DNA of 47,578 nt from a virus. The stretch spans positions 1 to 47,578 of IMG/VR virus record IMGVR_UViG_3300023179_000170. The stretch is one strand, 5' to 3'. The position numbers and the translations under genes were made by a program. Shown piece after piece: positions 22,957-32,000 of the stretch. The notes beneath the pieces are model-generated. The model made no database searches, was not told where the DNA came from, and worked only from the letters and a program-made list of their open reading frames with translations. Each line of letters opens with the position of its first letter. The stretch's first letter is position 1.

Positions 22957-24449
22957 TGGCCCGCCTCCCGGGACCGGAGGATGTCCAGCGCACGCCGCTG
23001 GCGGTGACGCGCCGCATCGTGGAGGCGCCGGTCGATCAGAGCGGCGGGCAGATGGTGCGTGTTGCCGACGCCGCCAGCGAACTGCTGGGACGGGTCCGGG
23101 ACGCGCAGATCGAGGCGGAGGTGCGCGCCGCGGACTCGCGCTATGCGCTGGATCTCGACCGCGCCCGGCGCGAGCTGGAGGCCGACAACGACTACACGAC
23201 CTATGAGCAGCGCTTTCAGCAGAAGGCGCAGGAGCTGCGCAATACCTACGCGGAGCGCCTGTCATCGCCGGCGCATCGCCGGTTGTGGACGCAGCGCGCC
23301 GACGCGCAGGCGGCGCAGGGCACGGTGCAGGTCCGCGATCTCGCGCGCCGCAAGAGCATTGAAGGTGCGGTGTCAGGCGTCGTCCAGTTGGGGGCCGCGG
23401 CGCAGGAGATCATCGACGATGACGGCGCGCCGGAGAGCCTGCAGGTCAGCCAGCTTCAAAGCTACGCGCATATGGTCCGCTCCAACGTTTCACGTGGAAT
23501 CATCCCCGCCGACGACGGCGAGCGCATGGTCGCCACCATGGAGCAATACTACCGGACGAGGGCGGAGCAGCGCTCCCTTGTCGCCGGGGCGCAGCGTGCG
23601 GCTGATGCGGTGTTTGCGGACCCGCGGCTGGTCACGCTGGACGACAAACTGGGCTGGGTGCGCCAGAACGTGCCGGAGGGAAAGGCGCGGGCGGCGGCCG
23701 AGGATGAGGTCGCGCAGCGGTTCCAGCGGCAGCGTGTGGCGCGGGAAGAGAGCCAGGAGCAGGATCGCATCGCCTTCATGCGGGCCGAGAACGGCGACGG
23801 GACGCTGGACGGCGCGACGCGGGCGCGGATCGAACAGGAGCAGCCGGACTTCATCCAGCAGCGGCGCGAGTATCGCCGCTCGCTCTGGCGCCAGGGCGTG
23901 GCGGACGTGGAGACCGCGCGGCGCGAGGCGCAGCTTCAGTCGCAATCGGCGACGGACGGGCTGATCGCCGACGCGCTCAACGACCCCGCCAAGTTGCGCA
24001 GGCTCATGGAGGCGACGCCGGAGCAGTTGCAGCGTATCACGGCGCGGCTGGAGCCGGATGACGCCGTTCGGCTCGGGCAGTTCCGGGCAAGGGCGCTTGG
24101 CCGCGGCGGCGGCGACGACGCGCAGGCGCAATTGGTCGAGAAGGTGTTTTCCGACCTCTATAGCCGGGCGGAGCCGCAGGCTGTGCTGATGCTCGACGGC
24201 GAGTTCGGCGGAACGAAGGGCAAGGGTGAGGTCAACAAGGCCCAGTTGCGGCGCTATCTTCTTGGCAATGCGCGGGAGTTCGTGACGCGCTATGGCCGGG
24301 CGCCAAGCGAGCAGGAACTGACGACCATCGTCAATCGCGGGTTTGAGCAGCAGCGCACGCGCAACGAGTACGGTCAGTCCTTCCAGTACCGCTTCGGTCG
24401 CCCGCCGCCGTTGCCGCTCACCGCGGAAGAGCAGAAGCCGCCGCGATGA
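22956..24449 (+). CDS. Internal virion core protein (T7 gp15-like)
   Basis: A 497-aa highly helical, charged protein with no membrane segment. Long heptad-like stretches (DLDRARRELEADNDYTTYEQ, QSYAHMVRSNVSRGIIPADD) and the position between the gp14-like protein and a transglycosylase-bearing ejection protein match T7 gp15, a part of the inner core that forms the periplasmic ejection tube. Both ends overlap neighbours by TGATG/ATGA. Confidence 0.75.
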   Translation: MARLPGPEDVQRTPLAVTRRIVEAPVDQSGGQMVRVADAASELLGRVRDAQIEAEVRAADSRYALDLDRARRELEADNDYTTYEQRFQQKAQELRNTYAERLSSPAHRRLWTQRADAQAAQGTVQVRDLARRKSIEGAVSGVVQLGAAAQEIIDDDGAPESLQVSQLQSYAHMVRSNVSRGIIPADDGERMVATMEQYYRTRAEQRSLVAGAQRAADAVFADPRLVTLDDKLGWVRQNVPEGKARAAAEDEVAQRFQRQRVAREESQEQDRIAFMRAENGDGTLDGATRARIEQEQPDFIQQRREYRRSLWRQGVADVETARREAQLQSQSATDGLIADALNDPAKLRRLMEATPEQLQRITARLEPDDAVRLGQFRARALGRGGGDDAQAQLVEKVFSDLYSRAEPQAVLMLDGEFGGTKGKGEVNKAQLRRYLLGNAREFVTRYGRAPSEQELTTIVNRGFEQQRTRNEYGQSFQYRFGRPPPLPLTAEEQKPPR

Positions 24450-27400
24450 CGGAGCCCGTCACCAAGGACGATCTCTGGGGCGAGCTGGGCGCGTCGCCGT
24501 CCGACAAGGAGCGCGACGACCGCACGCTCGACCAGCAGGCGCGGGACAATTTCTGGCGCTCGCTGGATGAGGACGCGGACGCCCGCGCCCGGATGGCGCG
24601 CAATGCGCAGGCGCTCGGGACCGCGCCGGTGCTGGGCAAGGAGGCCGAAACCCGGCTGCAGCGGCTCGCCGACGCCAAGACGGCGCAGGAGACGATCAAC
24701 GCCAACAAGGGGCTGCAGGGGTGGTTCTCCAACCTGCACCGGGCGACGATCTCGCACGACGACGTCGAGGGGCTGGCGGGGATTGAGAAGGCCGCTGGGT
24801 TCCTGACGTTGGATGATCTGCGGCGGGGCTGGAACACGCTGACAAGGCGGCCGGACGCCGTGAACACTGCCGTGCGCGCCAACATGGGCAACGCCGGGGT
24901 GGGGCCGGACGCCGGGCGGGGTGCGGCGGCGCGCGTCGGGGCGATTGGCCGCCAGGTCAACAATTCGTGGACGGCGTCGCAGCTCGACGCTAAGGCGGCC
25001 CGGCTGGAGACTCGCAGGGCGGCGGCCGTGGTGGGCGCCGGAGACTGGACCGAGGCCGACCAGCGGGAGCTGGACGATGCGCGAACGGAAGCAGCCCTCC
25101 GAAGACTGGGTGGTCTTCAAAAGGTTCCTGATACTCTTGTTGGCGTTCTCAATTCTGGCGCCTCTGGTATCGTTTCTGGTGGCGTGGGGATGGTACGTGG
25201 CCCGGTAGACGCCGGGACCAACGTCGCCGAAAACGCCATCGCGGCGTCCAATCCGTTCTGGAAGTACGGGCGCTTTGCGCCTTACGCCGCCATGTCGGGG
25301 ATGCCGAAGGCGGAGGCCGTCGCTCCGCGCACAAGCCCCGTCATGGCTGGCCTGATGAAAATGGCCGGCGCGACGCCGGACCAATCGCTCGCGGCCAGCG
25401 CGCTTCTGTCGGCCGCGTCCGCTGACCCGCGTGTCGGGTTCCTTCGGGGGTCTGCGGAGTTTACGGCGGAGCAGGAAGCGGGCGGTGCTTTTCAGCAATA
25501 CCGGCAAGTCCAGACGCTCGACGGCCGCCCGCTCAATGAAAAGTACGCCGCGGAAGCGGCGATGCTCGTCGGCGCCATCAATGCTGGGCTTGAGTTTGGC
25601 ACCGGCGCGCTGATCGGCGGGGCATGGGGCTCGACGCGGGAACTGCGCGACAAGTTGCTGGCGCAGGGCGGACAGGCGGCGGTGCGGCGTTTTGCGCTGG
25701 GCGAGATCGTCAAGAAATACGGCTTGCGCGTGCTCGCCACCGGCGCCGGCGAAGGTACGGAAGAGGTGGTGCAGGCCGCCAGTACGCAGACATTTGAAGA
25801 GTTCGCCAAACTGAAAGACGGCGGCGAGTTCGCCCCGACGGACTGGAGCGCCTTCGCCGCATCGGCGCTGGAGCAGGGCGCCTATGGCTTTGCGGGCGGC
25901 CTCATGTTCGGCCTGCCGGTCATGGGCGTCGAACTGCGCGCCGACCTCCAGGCCCGCGACGCAGCGCTCGCCACCCGCGACCGGGTGCTGGCGCTGGCGG
26001 ATGCGGCGAAGAAGGCCAGGCTCACGACCCGCGACCCCGACGCCGCGGCGGCATTCATTGACGACCACGCCGCGCCGGGTGCGCCGCCGATCCTGATCGA
26101 CGTGCAGGGCATGATGACGCTGGCCCAGGAGGCGCGCCAGTCGCCGGAGGAGTTCGCGCAGTCGCTGGGCATCGCGCCAGAGCGCTACCGCGCCGCGGTG
26201 GAAGGCGACGGCGTCATCGAGGTGTCTGCCGGTCACTACGCGACGCGCATCGCGCTGACGGCCCACGGGCCGAAGCTCGCAGACCACATCAGCATGGACC
26301 GCAGCCAGCCGACCCCGGCGCAGGCGGAAGCCGCGGTGAAGGAGGCGGAAGCGCAGGTCGCCGCGGTGCAGAAGGCGGCGGAGGAAGAAAGCCGCACGCT
26401 GGTCGAGAAGGCCAAGGCCCACCCGGACTATGAGGTCTTGCGCAAGGAGGTCGAGGGCATCCTGACCGCTGGCGGCGCGGGCGACCGCGGCGCCGTGAAG
26501 ATGCAGGCCGAACTGATCGCCGCGAACATGGCGGCGAACGCCGACAAGCTGGACCCGGAGACCTATCCGATCGGGCGCGGCGACATGGTGAGCGTCGGCG
26601 GCTCTGCGGAGCGCCTGTCGGAGACGCCCGCGCCGGAGCCGCGCCGGGTGCGCGAGATCATCACCACCGCCGACGGCGAGCGCCAGGCGCTGCTTGAAGG
26701 CTCCTCCGTGCCGGTCCCGGTGGAGCAGTTGACGCGCGAGGGGCCGGTGTCGCCCATCGCCGTCTTCAGCCGCTTCAATCTGCGGGTGGAGTCCTACAAG
26801 GACCGCGAGGCTGCGGCGACGGCGGAGGCCGATTTCTTCGCGCGCATGGGCGCCGCTACGCCCGCAAGCGGCGTGACGATGAACCAGTTTGCGGGGGTCC
26901 GCGCCAAGACTGCAAACCGGGGCGCGCTGGCGGATGCGCAACAGCGGATCGCCAGCGGCGAGGACGCGGAAGTCGTGCGCCGGGAAACCGGGTGGTTTCA
27001 GGGCGACGACGGGTCGTGGAAGTTCGAGATCGACGACAGCAAGGCGCGCTTCACCAAGATGCCGAAGAAGCCGGGCTTTCACGGCGACGAGCTTGGTTTT
27101 GAAGGGCCGCTGGGCCGAATCCTGGACCACCCGGACCTGTTCCGCGCCTATCCGTCTCTCTACAAATTCCCCGTGCGGATCGAGATCACGCACGAACCAA
27201 TGATGTCGCACTTCAGTTCAACTGGGCTGAACGTCGAAGGCGAGACGCAGGAGGAGGCCATGGCCATCCTCATGCACGAAATCCAGCACTACATTCAGGA
27301 CGTCGAGAAATGGGAAGGCGGCGCGAACCCTGCCGCGGCGGAGCCGATGCGGGAGAACTGGTACAACGCCATCGTCAAGCTGATGGAAGACCTGCAGGCC

Positions 27401-29032
27401 GAGGGCCGCGGCCACAACATGATCCCGGAACTGGACTGGCTCCTGACGAAGATCGCGGAGTTTAATCCGGGCGACAACAACAGCTTCTTCGGCGGCCCCA
27501 GTGGATTTGCCGTGCGCGGTTACGAAACCACCATCGGCGAGACGGAGGCGCGGAATACGCAGGCTCGCCTGCGGATGACCAAGAAGCAGCGCAACGAGAC
27601 GCCGCCGGACGTCACGCGCGACGTGCCCCGCGGCGCTACCGTCACGCGCGAGTTCCCGTTCATCATGCGCGAAGGCGCGGAACAGGAACTGGAAGACGCG
27701 GTCAAGAAAGCATCCGCGGCCATTGGCTTGCCCTGGACAAAGAATGCGCAGGATCGCGGACTCACCGGCGAGCGCATTCTTGGAATGATTACGCAGGGCG
27801 GATTTGGGGGCGCGCGCGGTTACAACACGTTTGTGGCGCGGGATGCTGCGCAAAAACTAGCGCGTGGTACGCATGACTGGGGCGGACCGCTGGACGATTG
27901 GGATATCAAGCATCTGGAAAAGGACCTTCAAGATTCCACGCAGATCCTTCAAGTCCTCGACGCCGTAGAAGCGACCGGTGTCCAGAACCGCCTGTTTGCA
28001 GATGCATCGGCGTTCGGGCTTGTGTCGGACCTGGAAGTCGAGGGCTATCGCCGGCAGGTGGACGAGAAGGGCCGTCCGCTGAAGCGCGCCGACGACGGCA
28101 TGGAGCCGGCGTCGTATCGCATCGCCACATCCCCCGCCCCCACCCCACTCCAGATCGCCGAAGCCCTGCGCGAGGCGGCGCGGTGCGCGGCGGAGATGAG
28201 CGCGGCGGCTGCCGCGGGCGGCACGGCGGCGTTCATGGCGGGCAATGCGATTGCGGCGACGGCGGCGCTGCCGGCGGGGATCGCGGTGTCGGCAGCGACG
28301 GCGGCTCAGAACGAGGCCGAAGCGCAGCGGAGGGCGGAAGAGGAGCGGATTGCACGCGCGCGGGCGGAAGCCGAAGCCAGGGCGGCGGAAGAGAAGCGCA
28401 AGGCCACGCTCAAGCGCGACAATTTCGCGGGCTATCTGTCGGAACTGCCGTCCATCGATGCGATGTACCCGGAGGTCGCGAAAGAACTTGGCGTGCCGGA
28501 GCAGTACCTGCGCGATCTTGTCCAGCATGAGAGCGGCGGCGACTTTGCGGCGGATGCGCCGACGTCCAGTGCGTTCGGCGCCGGGCAGTTCATCAATGAT
28601 GCATGGAAGACCGAAACGGCGCTGATGGATGGTCGCTACGGGCCGGAGCCGTGGGCCGGGCAGGAGCAGCGCGACATGGATATGGAGCGGGCGCAGCCGA
28701 ACTGGATGCTGCTCGCCATTGCACAGCGGGCGCGCCGCGATGCGGTCGGGCTGCGCAACGCCATCGGGCGCACGCCGACGCAGGGCGAGGTCTATCTGGC
28801 GCACTTCCTCGGGCCGAAAGCGGCGGTGGATCTGATCGAGGCCGCCGACCGCGGGGTCAAGAACGCGGCGGCGCATTTCAAGGACGCCGCGAAGGCCAAC
28901 CGGAGCGTGTTCTACGAGGGCGGCGATCTGCGGCGCCCGCGCACGGCGGCGGGCGTGCGGGACAAGCAGACGGAAGGGTTCTCTTCCGAGAAATTCACCA
29001 TCGGCGCAACGCGCTTTGAGGATACGCCCTGA
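24446..29032 (+). CDS. Giant ejection protein with zincin motif and lytic transglycosylase (gp16-like)
   Basis: A 1528-aa protein in the T7 gp16 position. In order: an N-terminal helical region with a Gly-rich hydrophobic segment (about 215-260); a helical middle; a module starting MNQFAGVRAKTA (812) and containing ETGWFQGDDGSWKFEI; a zinc peptidase motif HEIQH (944-948); an Ala-rich membrane-like segment (about 1255-1290); a charged coiled coil; and a C-terminal SLT-type lytic transglycosylase with Glu1362 in QHESGG, then AFGAGQFI and YLAHFLG (1450-1456). In T7 the transglycosylase is N-terminal. It would be injected and open the cell wall. A 43-aa gene is nested in another frame at 25077-25208. 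Confidence 0.85.
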   Translation: MTEPVTKDDLWGELGASPSDKERDDRTLDQQARDNFWRSLDEDADARARMARNAQALGTAPVLGKEAETRLQRLADAKTAQETINANKGLQGWFSNLHRATISHDDVEGLAGIEKAAGFLTLDDLRRGWNTLTRRPDAVNTAVRANMGNAGVGPDAGRGAAARVGAIGRQVNNSWTASQLDAKAARLETRRAAAVVGAGDWTEADQRELDDARTEAALRRLGGLQKVPDTLVGVLNSGASGIVSGGVGMVRGPVDAGTNVAENAIAASNPFWKYGRFAPYAAMSGMPKAEAVAPRTSPVMAGLMKMAGATPDQSLAASALLSAASADPRVGFLRGSAEFTAEQEAGGAFQQYRQVQTLDGRPLNEKYAAEAAMLVGAINAGLEFGTGALIGGAWGSTRELRDKLLAQGGQAAVRRFALGEIVKKYGLRVLATGAGEGTEEVVQAASTQTFEEFAKLKDGGEFAPTDWSAFAASALEQGAYGFAGGLMFGLPVMGVELRADLQARDAALATRDRVLALADAAKKARLTTRDPDAAAAFIDDHAAPGAPPILIDVQGMMTLAQEARQSPEEFAQSLGIAPERYRAAVEGDGVIEVSAGHYATRIALTAHGPKLADHISMDRSQPTPAQAEAAVKEAEAQVAAVQKAAEEESRTLVEKAKAHPDYEVLRKEVEGILTAGGAGDRGAVKMQAELIAANMAANADKLDPETYPIGRGDMVSVGGSAERLSETPAPEPRRVREIITTADGERQALLEGSSVPVPVEQLTREGPVSPIAVFSRFNLRVESYKDREAAATAEADFFARMGAATPASGVTMNQFAGVRAKTANRGALADAQQRIASGEDAEVVRRETGWFQGDDGSWKFEIDDSKARFTKMPKKPGFHGDELGFEGPLGRILDHPDLFRAYPSLYKFPVRIEITHEPMMSHFSSTGLNVEGETQEEAMAILMHEIQHYIQDVEKWEGGANPAAAEPMRENWYNAIVKLMEDLQAEGRGHNMIPELDWLLTKIAEFNPGDNNSFFGGPSGFAVRGYETTIGETEARNTQARLRMTKKQRNETPPDVTRDVPRGATVTREFPFIMREGAEQELEDAVKKASAAIGLPWTKNAQDRGLTGERILGMITQGGFGGARGYNTFVARDAAQKLARGTHDWGGPLDDWDIKHLEKDLQDSTQILQVLDAVEATGVQNRLFADASAFGLVSDLEVEGYRRQVDEKGRPLKRADDGMEPASYRIATSPAPTPLQIAEALREAARCAAEMSAAAAAGGTAAFMAGNAIAATAALPAGIAVSAATAAQNEAEAQRRAEEERIARARAEAEARAAEEKRKATLKRDNFAGYLSELPSIDAMYPEVAKELGVPEQYLRDLVQHESGGDFAADAPTSSAFGAGQFINDAWKTETALMDGRYGPEPWAGQEQRDMDMERAQPNWMLLAIAQRARRDAVGLRNAIGRTPTQGEVYLAHFLGPKAAVDLIEAADRGVKNAAAHFKDAAKANRSVFYEGGDLRRPRTAAGVRDKQTEGFSSEKFTIGATRFEDTP
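25077..25208 (+). CDS. Nested 43-aa membrane protein in an alternative frame
   Basis: Inside the ejection gene, a second frame starts at ATG 25077 with GGGAG seven bases upstream. It encodes a charged N-terminus (MRERKQPSEDWVVFKR), a strong transmembrane helix (FLILLLAFSILAPLVSFLVA) and WGWYVAR. In this stretch the ejection-protein frame uses mostly T-ending codons, unlike the rest of the gene, while the nested frame keeps G/C at third positions. That codon pattern suggests the nested frame is the constrained one. It could be a holin- or antiholin-like peptide; function is unproven. Confidence 0.6.
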   Translation: MRERKQPSEDWVVFKRFLILLLAFSILAPLVSFLVAWGWYVAR

Positions 29033-32000
29033 TGCACCCGGAATGCCGCGCCCGCGTGTCGAAGGTTCTCGGCCGGGAGGTCACCGACGACATGGACGCG
29101 GCGCTGACGCAGCGCATCGAGGCGTCAATGCGCACGCTGTCGCGGCAGGACGTGGCGGCGTGGCGCGCGCTGCCGCAGACGGAGAAGTGGCGCCGGGCGG
29201 CGGACCATGCTGCGGCGCAGGTGGAGGCCGCGGCGGTGGGGCAGACCTTCAACCAGGATGGCGCCGTCTCTCGCGCACAGGCCGCAGGCTATCAGGGCGC
29301 CGACACCGGCGAGGCGGTGGAGTGGCTGCGCGCTAAGGCCAAGGGTCTCGACATGAGCACGGAAGCGCGCATGGCGAGGGCGAGAGAGCAGGGCTGGGAT
29401 ACGAGCAAGCCGCAGTATCACGGCACCCCATCCAGATCTTCGGAACACAACAACAAATATGTTCGCGCAGAAGGCGACGATAGGTACATCCCGCTATTTG
29501 AGGCTTTTGATTCAACAAAGGGAGCAGCCTCAGATAGCGGATGGTTAGGAAGTGGCGGCGTCTATGTTACAGAAGATCCTGAATATGCGTTCGAGTTCGG
29601 AGATAGAATTCTCCCGCTGTTCATACGGACATCCAAACCATTTGATGTACTGGACTCTAACACCACCAGTTACGAGTCATTGTTCTTGCTGCGAAAGCAA
29701 GTGCAAGAACTCGGGATGCAATTGCCAGAAAAGTGGCGTCTTGATCTAACGGAGCCTCCCGCAAAGAAGACATTCAAGTCGTATGACGGTAGGCAAATAA
29801 CCACGCACTACACAGTGCGAGAGGCGCCGAACTCGGAAGACCCGAATACAAGATGGGCCGTGGTCTCTGGGTCAAGGCCCTATGCAGAAAGTCGTTCTGG
29901 AATTGTTGAGGCGAGCGGGCCGACGCGTGAACAAGCAATTGGGCTATTCAACGACAATCAACGCAGCGGTGGAAAGCCTTTCGGCTTCTCCAGCCGCTTG
30001 ATCGGAGACTACGGACCGAAGCGTTTTGTGGAAGACCTTAAGGCACGCGGATTTGATTCCGTGCGCGCAGTGGATTCTCAGAATGGCAGGGTTTCAGAAA
30101 CACTTGTCTTCGACCCCCGCAACATCCGCTCCATCCACGCCGCCTTCGATCCTGACTTCAAGGACAGCGCGAACCTGCTCGCCCAGGGCGAACCCGCCGT
30201 CGGCGTCCGCGGCGACTTCACGATCTGGCGCGCTGACGCCCGGTGGCGCGTCAATGAGCTGGAGCGCCAGACGCGCATCCGGCTCTACGCCGCGCGCGAC
30301 ATGTCCACGATGCTCCACGAAACGGGGCACCTGTTCCTTGAGGTCATGCGCACGCTGGCGCCGTCGAGCCCGCAGATCGCGGCGCAACTGGAGGACGTGC
30401 GCCAGTGGGCGGGCCTGAAGGACGGCGAAGACTTTGAGGAGCGCCACCACGAACTGTTCGCGCGGACGTTTGAGGCCTACCTGATGGAGGGGAAGTCGCC
30501 GTCGCTGCGCCTCAGGAAGGCGTTCGAGGCGTTCAAGGCGTGGCTGACGGCGATCTATCGCGCCGTCACCGGCCGGCTCGTGACGCGCGACGGGATCGAC
30601 TATGGCGCGACGCGACTCTCACCGGAAATCCGCGCCGTGTTCGACCGGATGGTGGCGACGGACGCCGAGATCGCACAGGCCCGCGCGCTGCAGGGCATGG
30701 AGCCGCTGACGCAGGCCCAACTCGGGCTGACCGATGAGGCTTATGCGAAATATCTGGCGTCCTTCGAGCGGGCGCGCGTCGCGGCCGAGAACGACCTGCG
30801 CGCCGAAACGATCCGCCAGGTCATGCGCAAAAAGCGGGCGGAATGGAAGCGCCGCGAGGCGCAGCATCGCCGCGTCGTGACGCTGAACGTGAACGGCCGG
30901 CGCGAGTACCGGGCCGAAGACCTGTTCACCGATGGCCGCTGGCGCGATGGCGTCGGCGTCGGGCAGGCGCTGCCGCCGGACGAGGCGATGCAGGACCGGG
31001 ACGAGGCGGAGGCTGCGGGGGCGCAGGCGGAGCGGGAGATCATCGACGGCCGCAGCTACGACCAGTTCGCCGGACCGCGCGCCCGCACGGCGGACCTGTC
31101 GAAACTGAAGCAGGCGCAGGATCGCGTCGCGGCAGGGGAAGACCCCGAACAGGTGCGCAAGGACACCGGCTGGTTCAAGGACAGCGCGGGCCAGTGGCAG
31201 TTCGAGATCAGCACGGCGGATGTGCGCGTGCGGCTGACCCCGGAAGCGGCTGCCGCGGCCAATGCGTCGCGACGGCTAAACGCGATGGAGGTCCGGCACG
31301 CGCTGATGGTCGGCGACATGGATGCCTTCATGGACCCGCTGTCGCCACTGGCGCAGCACTATGCGCTGCTACCCGACGTACTGGATGCCAAGGATCTGAT
31401 CGAGGCGTACCCAGACCTTGCCAGCCTCCGGGTCGTGTTCGTGAACATGCCCGCCGGGTTCAACGGGGCCGCCCTGCCAGAGGACTACCAGACGGGGCGT
31501 CCCGGTTTCATCCTCCTGGATAGCCATCTGTCCATCGAGAAGGCGAGATCGACCCTCATTCACGAGCTTCAGCATGTGATCCAGGCCTCCGAGGAGTGGA
31601 TGGTCGGCGGAATGCCGGAGCAGGCGTCCGCCTATATCGACCTCGCCGATCAGGACACCGTCGATGCGGTGCTGTTGCGGCTGAAGGCGGCGGGGCTGCC
31701 GGCGACATCGAACAACGTATATCGCGTCTTCACCGGGGAGGATCAAGCCTTCGAGTCCGAGGCGCGCCGCAACATGACGCCGGAAGAACTGCAGGCGACG
31801 CCGCCCGTTAACGCCTATGCGCCGTCCCTGCCGACGCGGCCGAACTCCCGCGCCGGGCTGGAGGACTTCAAGGACCGGGTGCTGAAACGGTTCGGGATCG
31901 TGCTGTCCGTGGGGCCGTCGCTGTCGCGGGAGCCCCTGTGGTTCTCCGCGCTGGAGCGCGCGGTGGAGGGCTCGCAGACCAAGAAGGCGAGCGCGGCGCA

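Noticed and set aside
24374-27211. A 945-codon minus-strand frame opposite the ejection gene
   Set aside because: A shadow of the plus-strand gene; the Arg/His/Leu-rich composition typical of antisense GC-rich frames, with no recognisable domain.
28500-28830. The SLT domain as the phage endolysin
   Set aside because: It is the C-terminus of a 1528-aa internal virion protein, so it acts during DNA entry rather than as a free lysis enzyme.
29552-29749. A 65-codon Cys-rich alternative frame inside the AT-rich island
   Set aside because: No good ribosome-binding site, and the composition reflects the local base shift; the main frame has ADP-ribosyltransferase-like motifs here.
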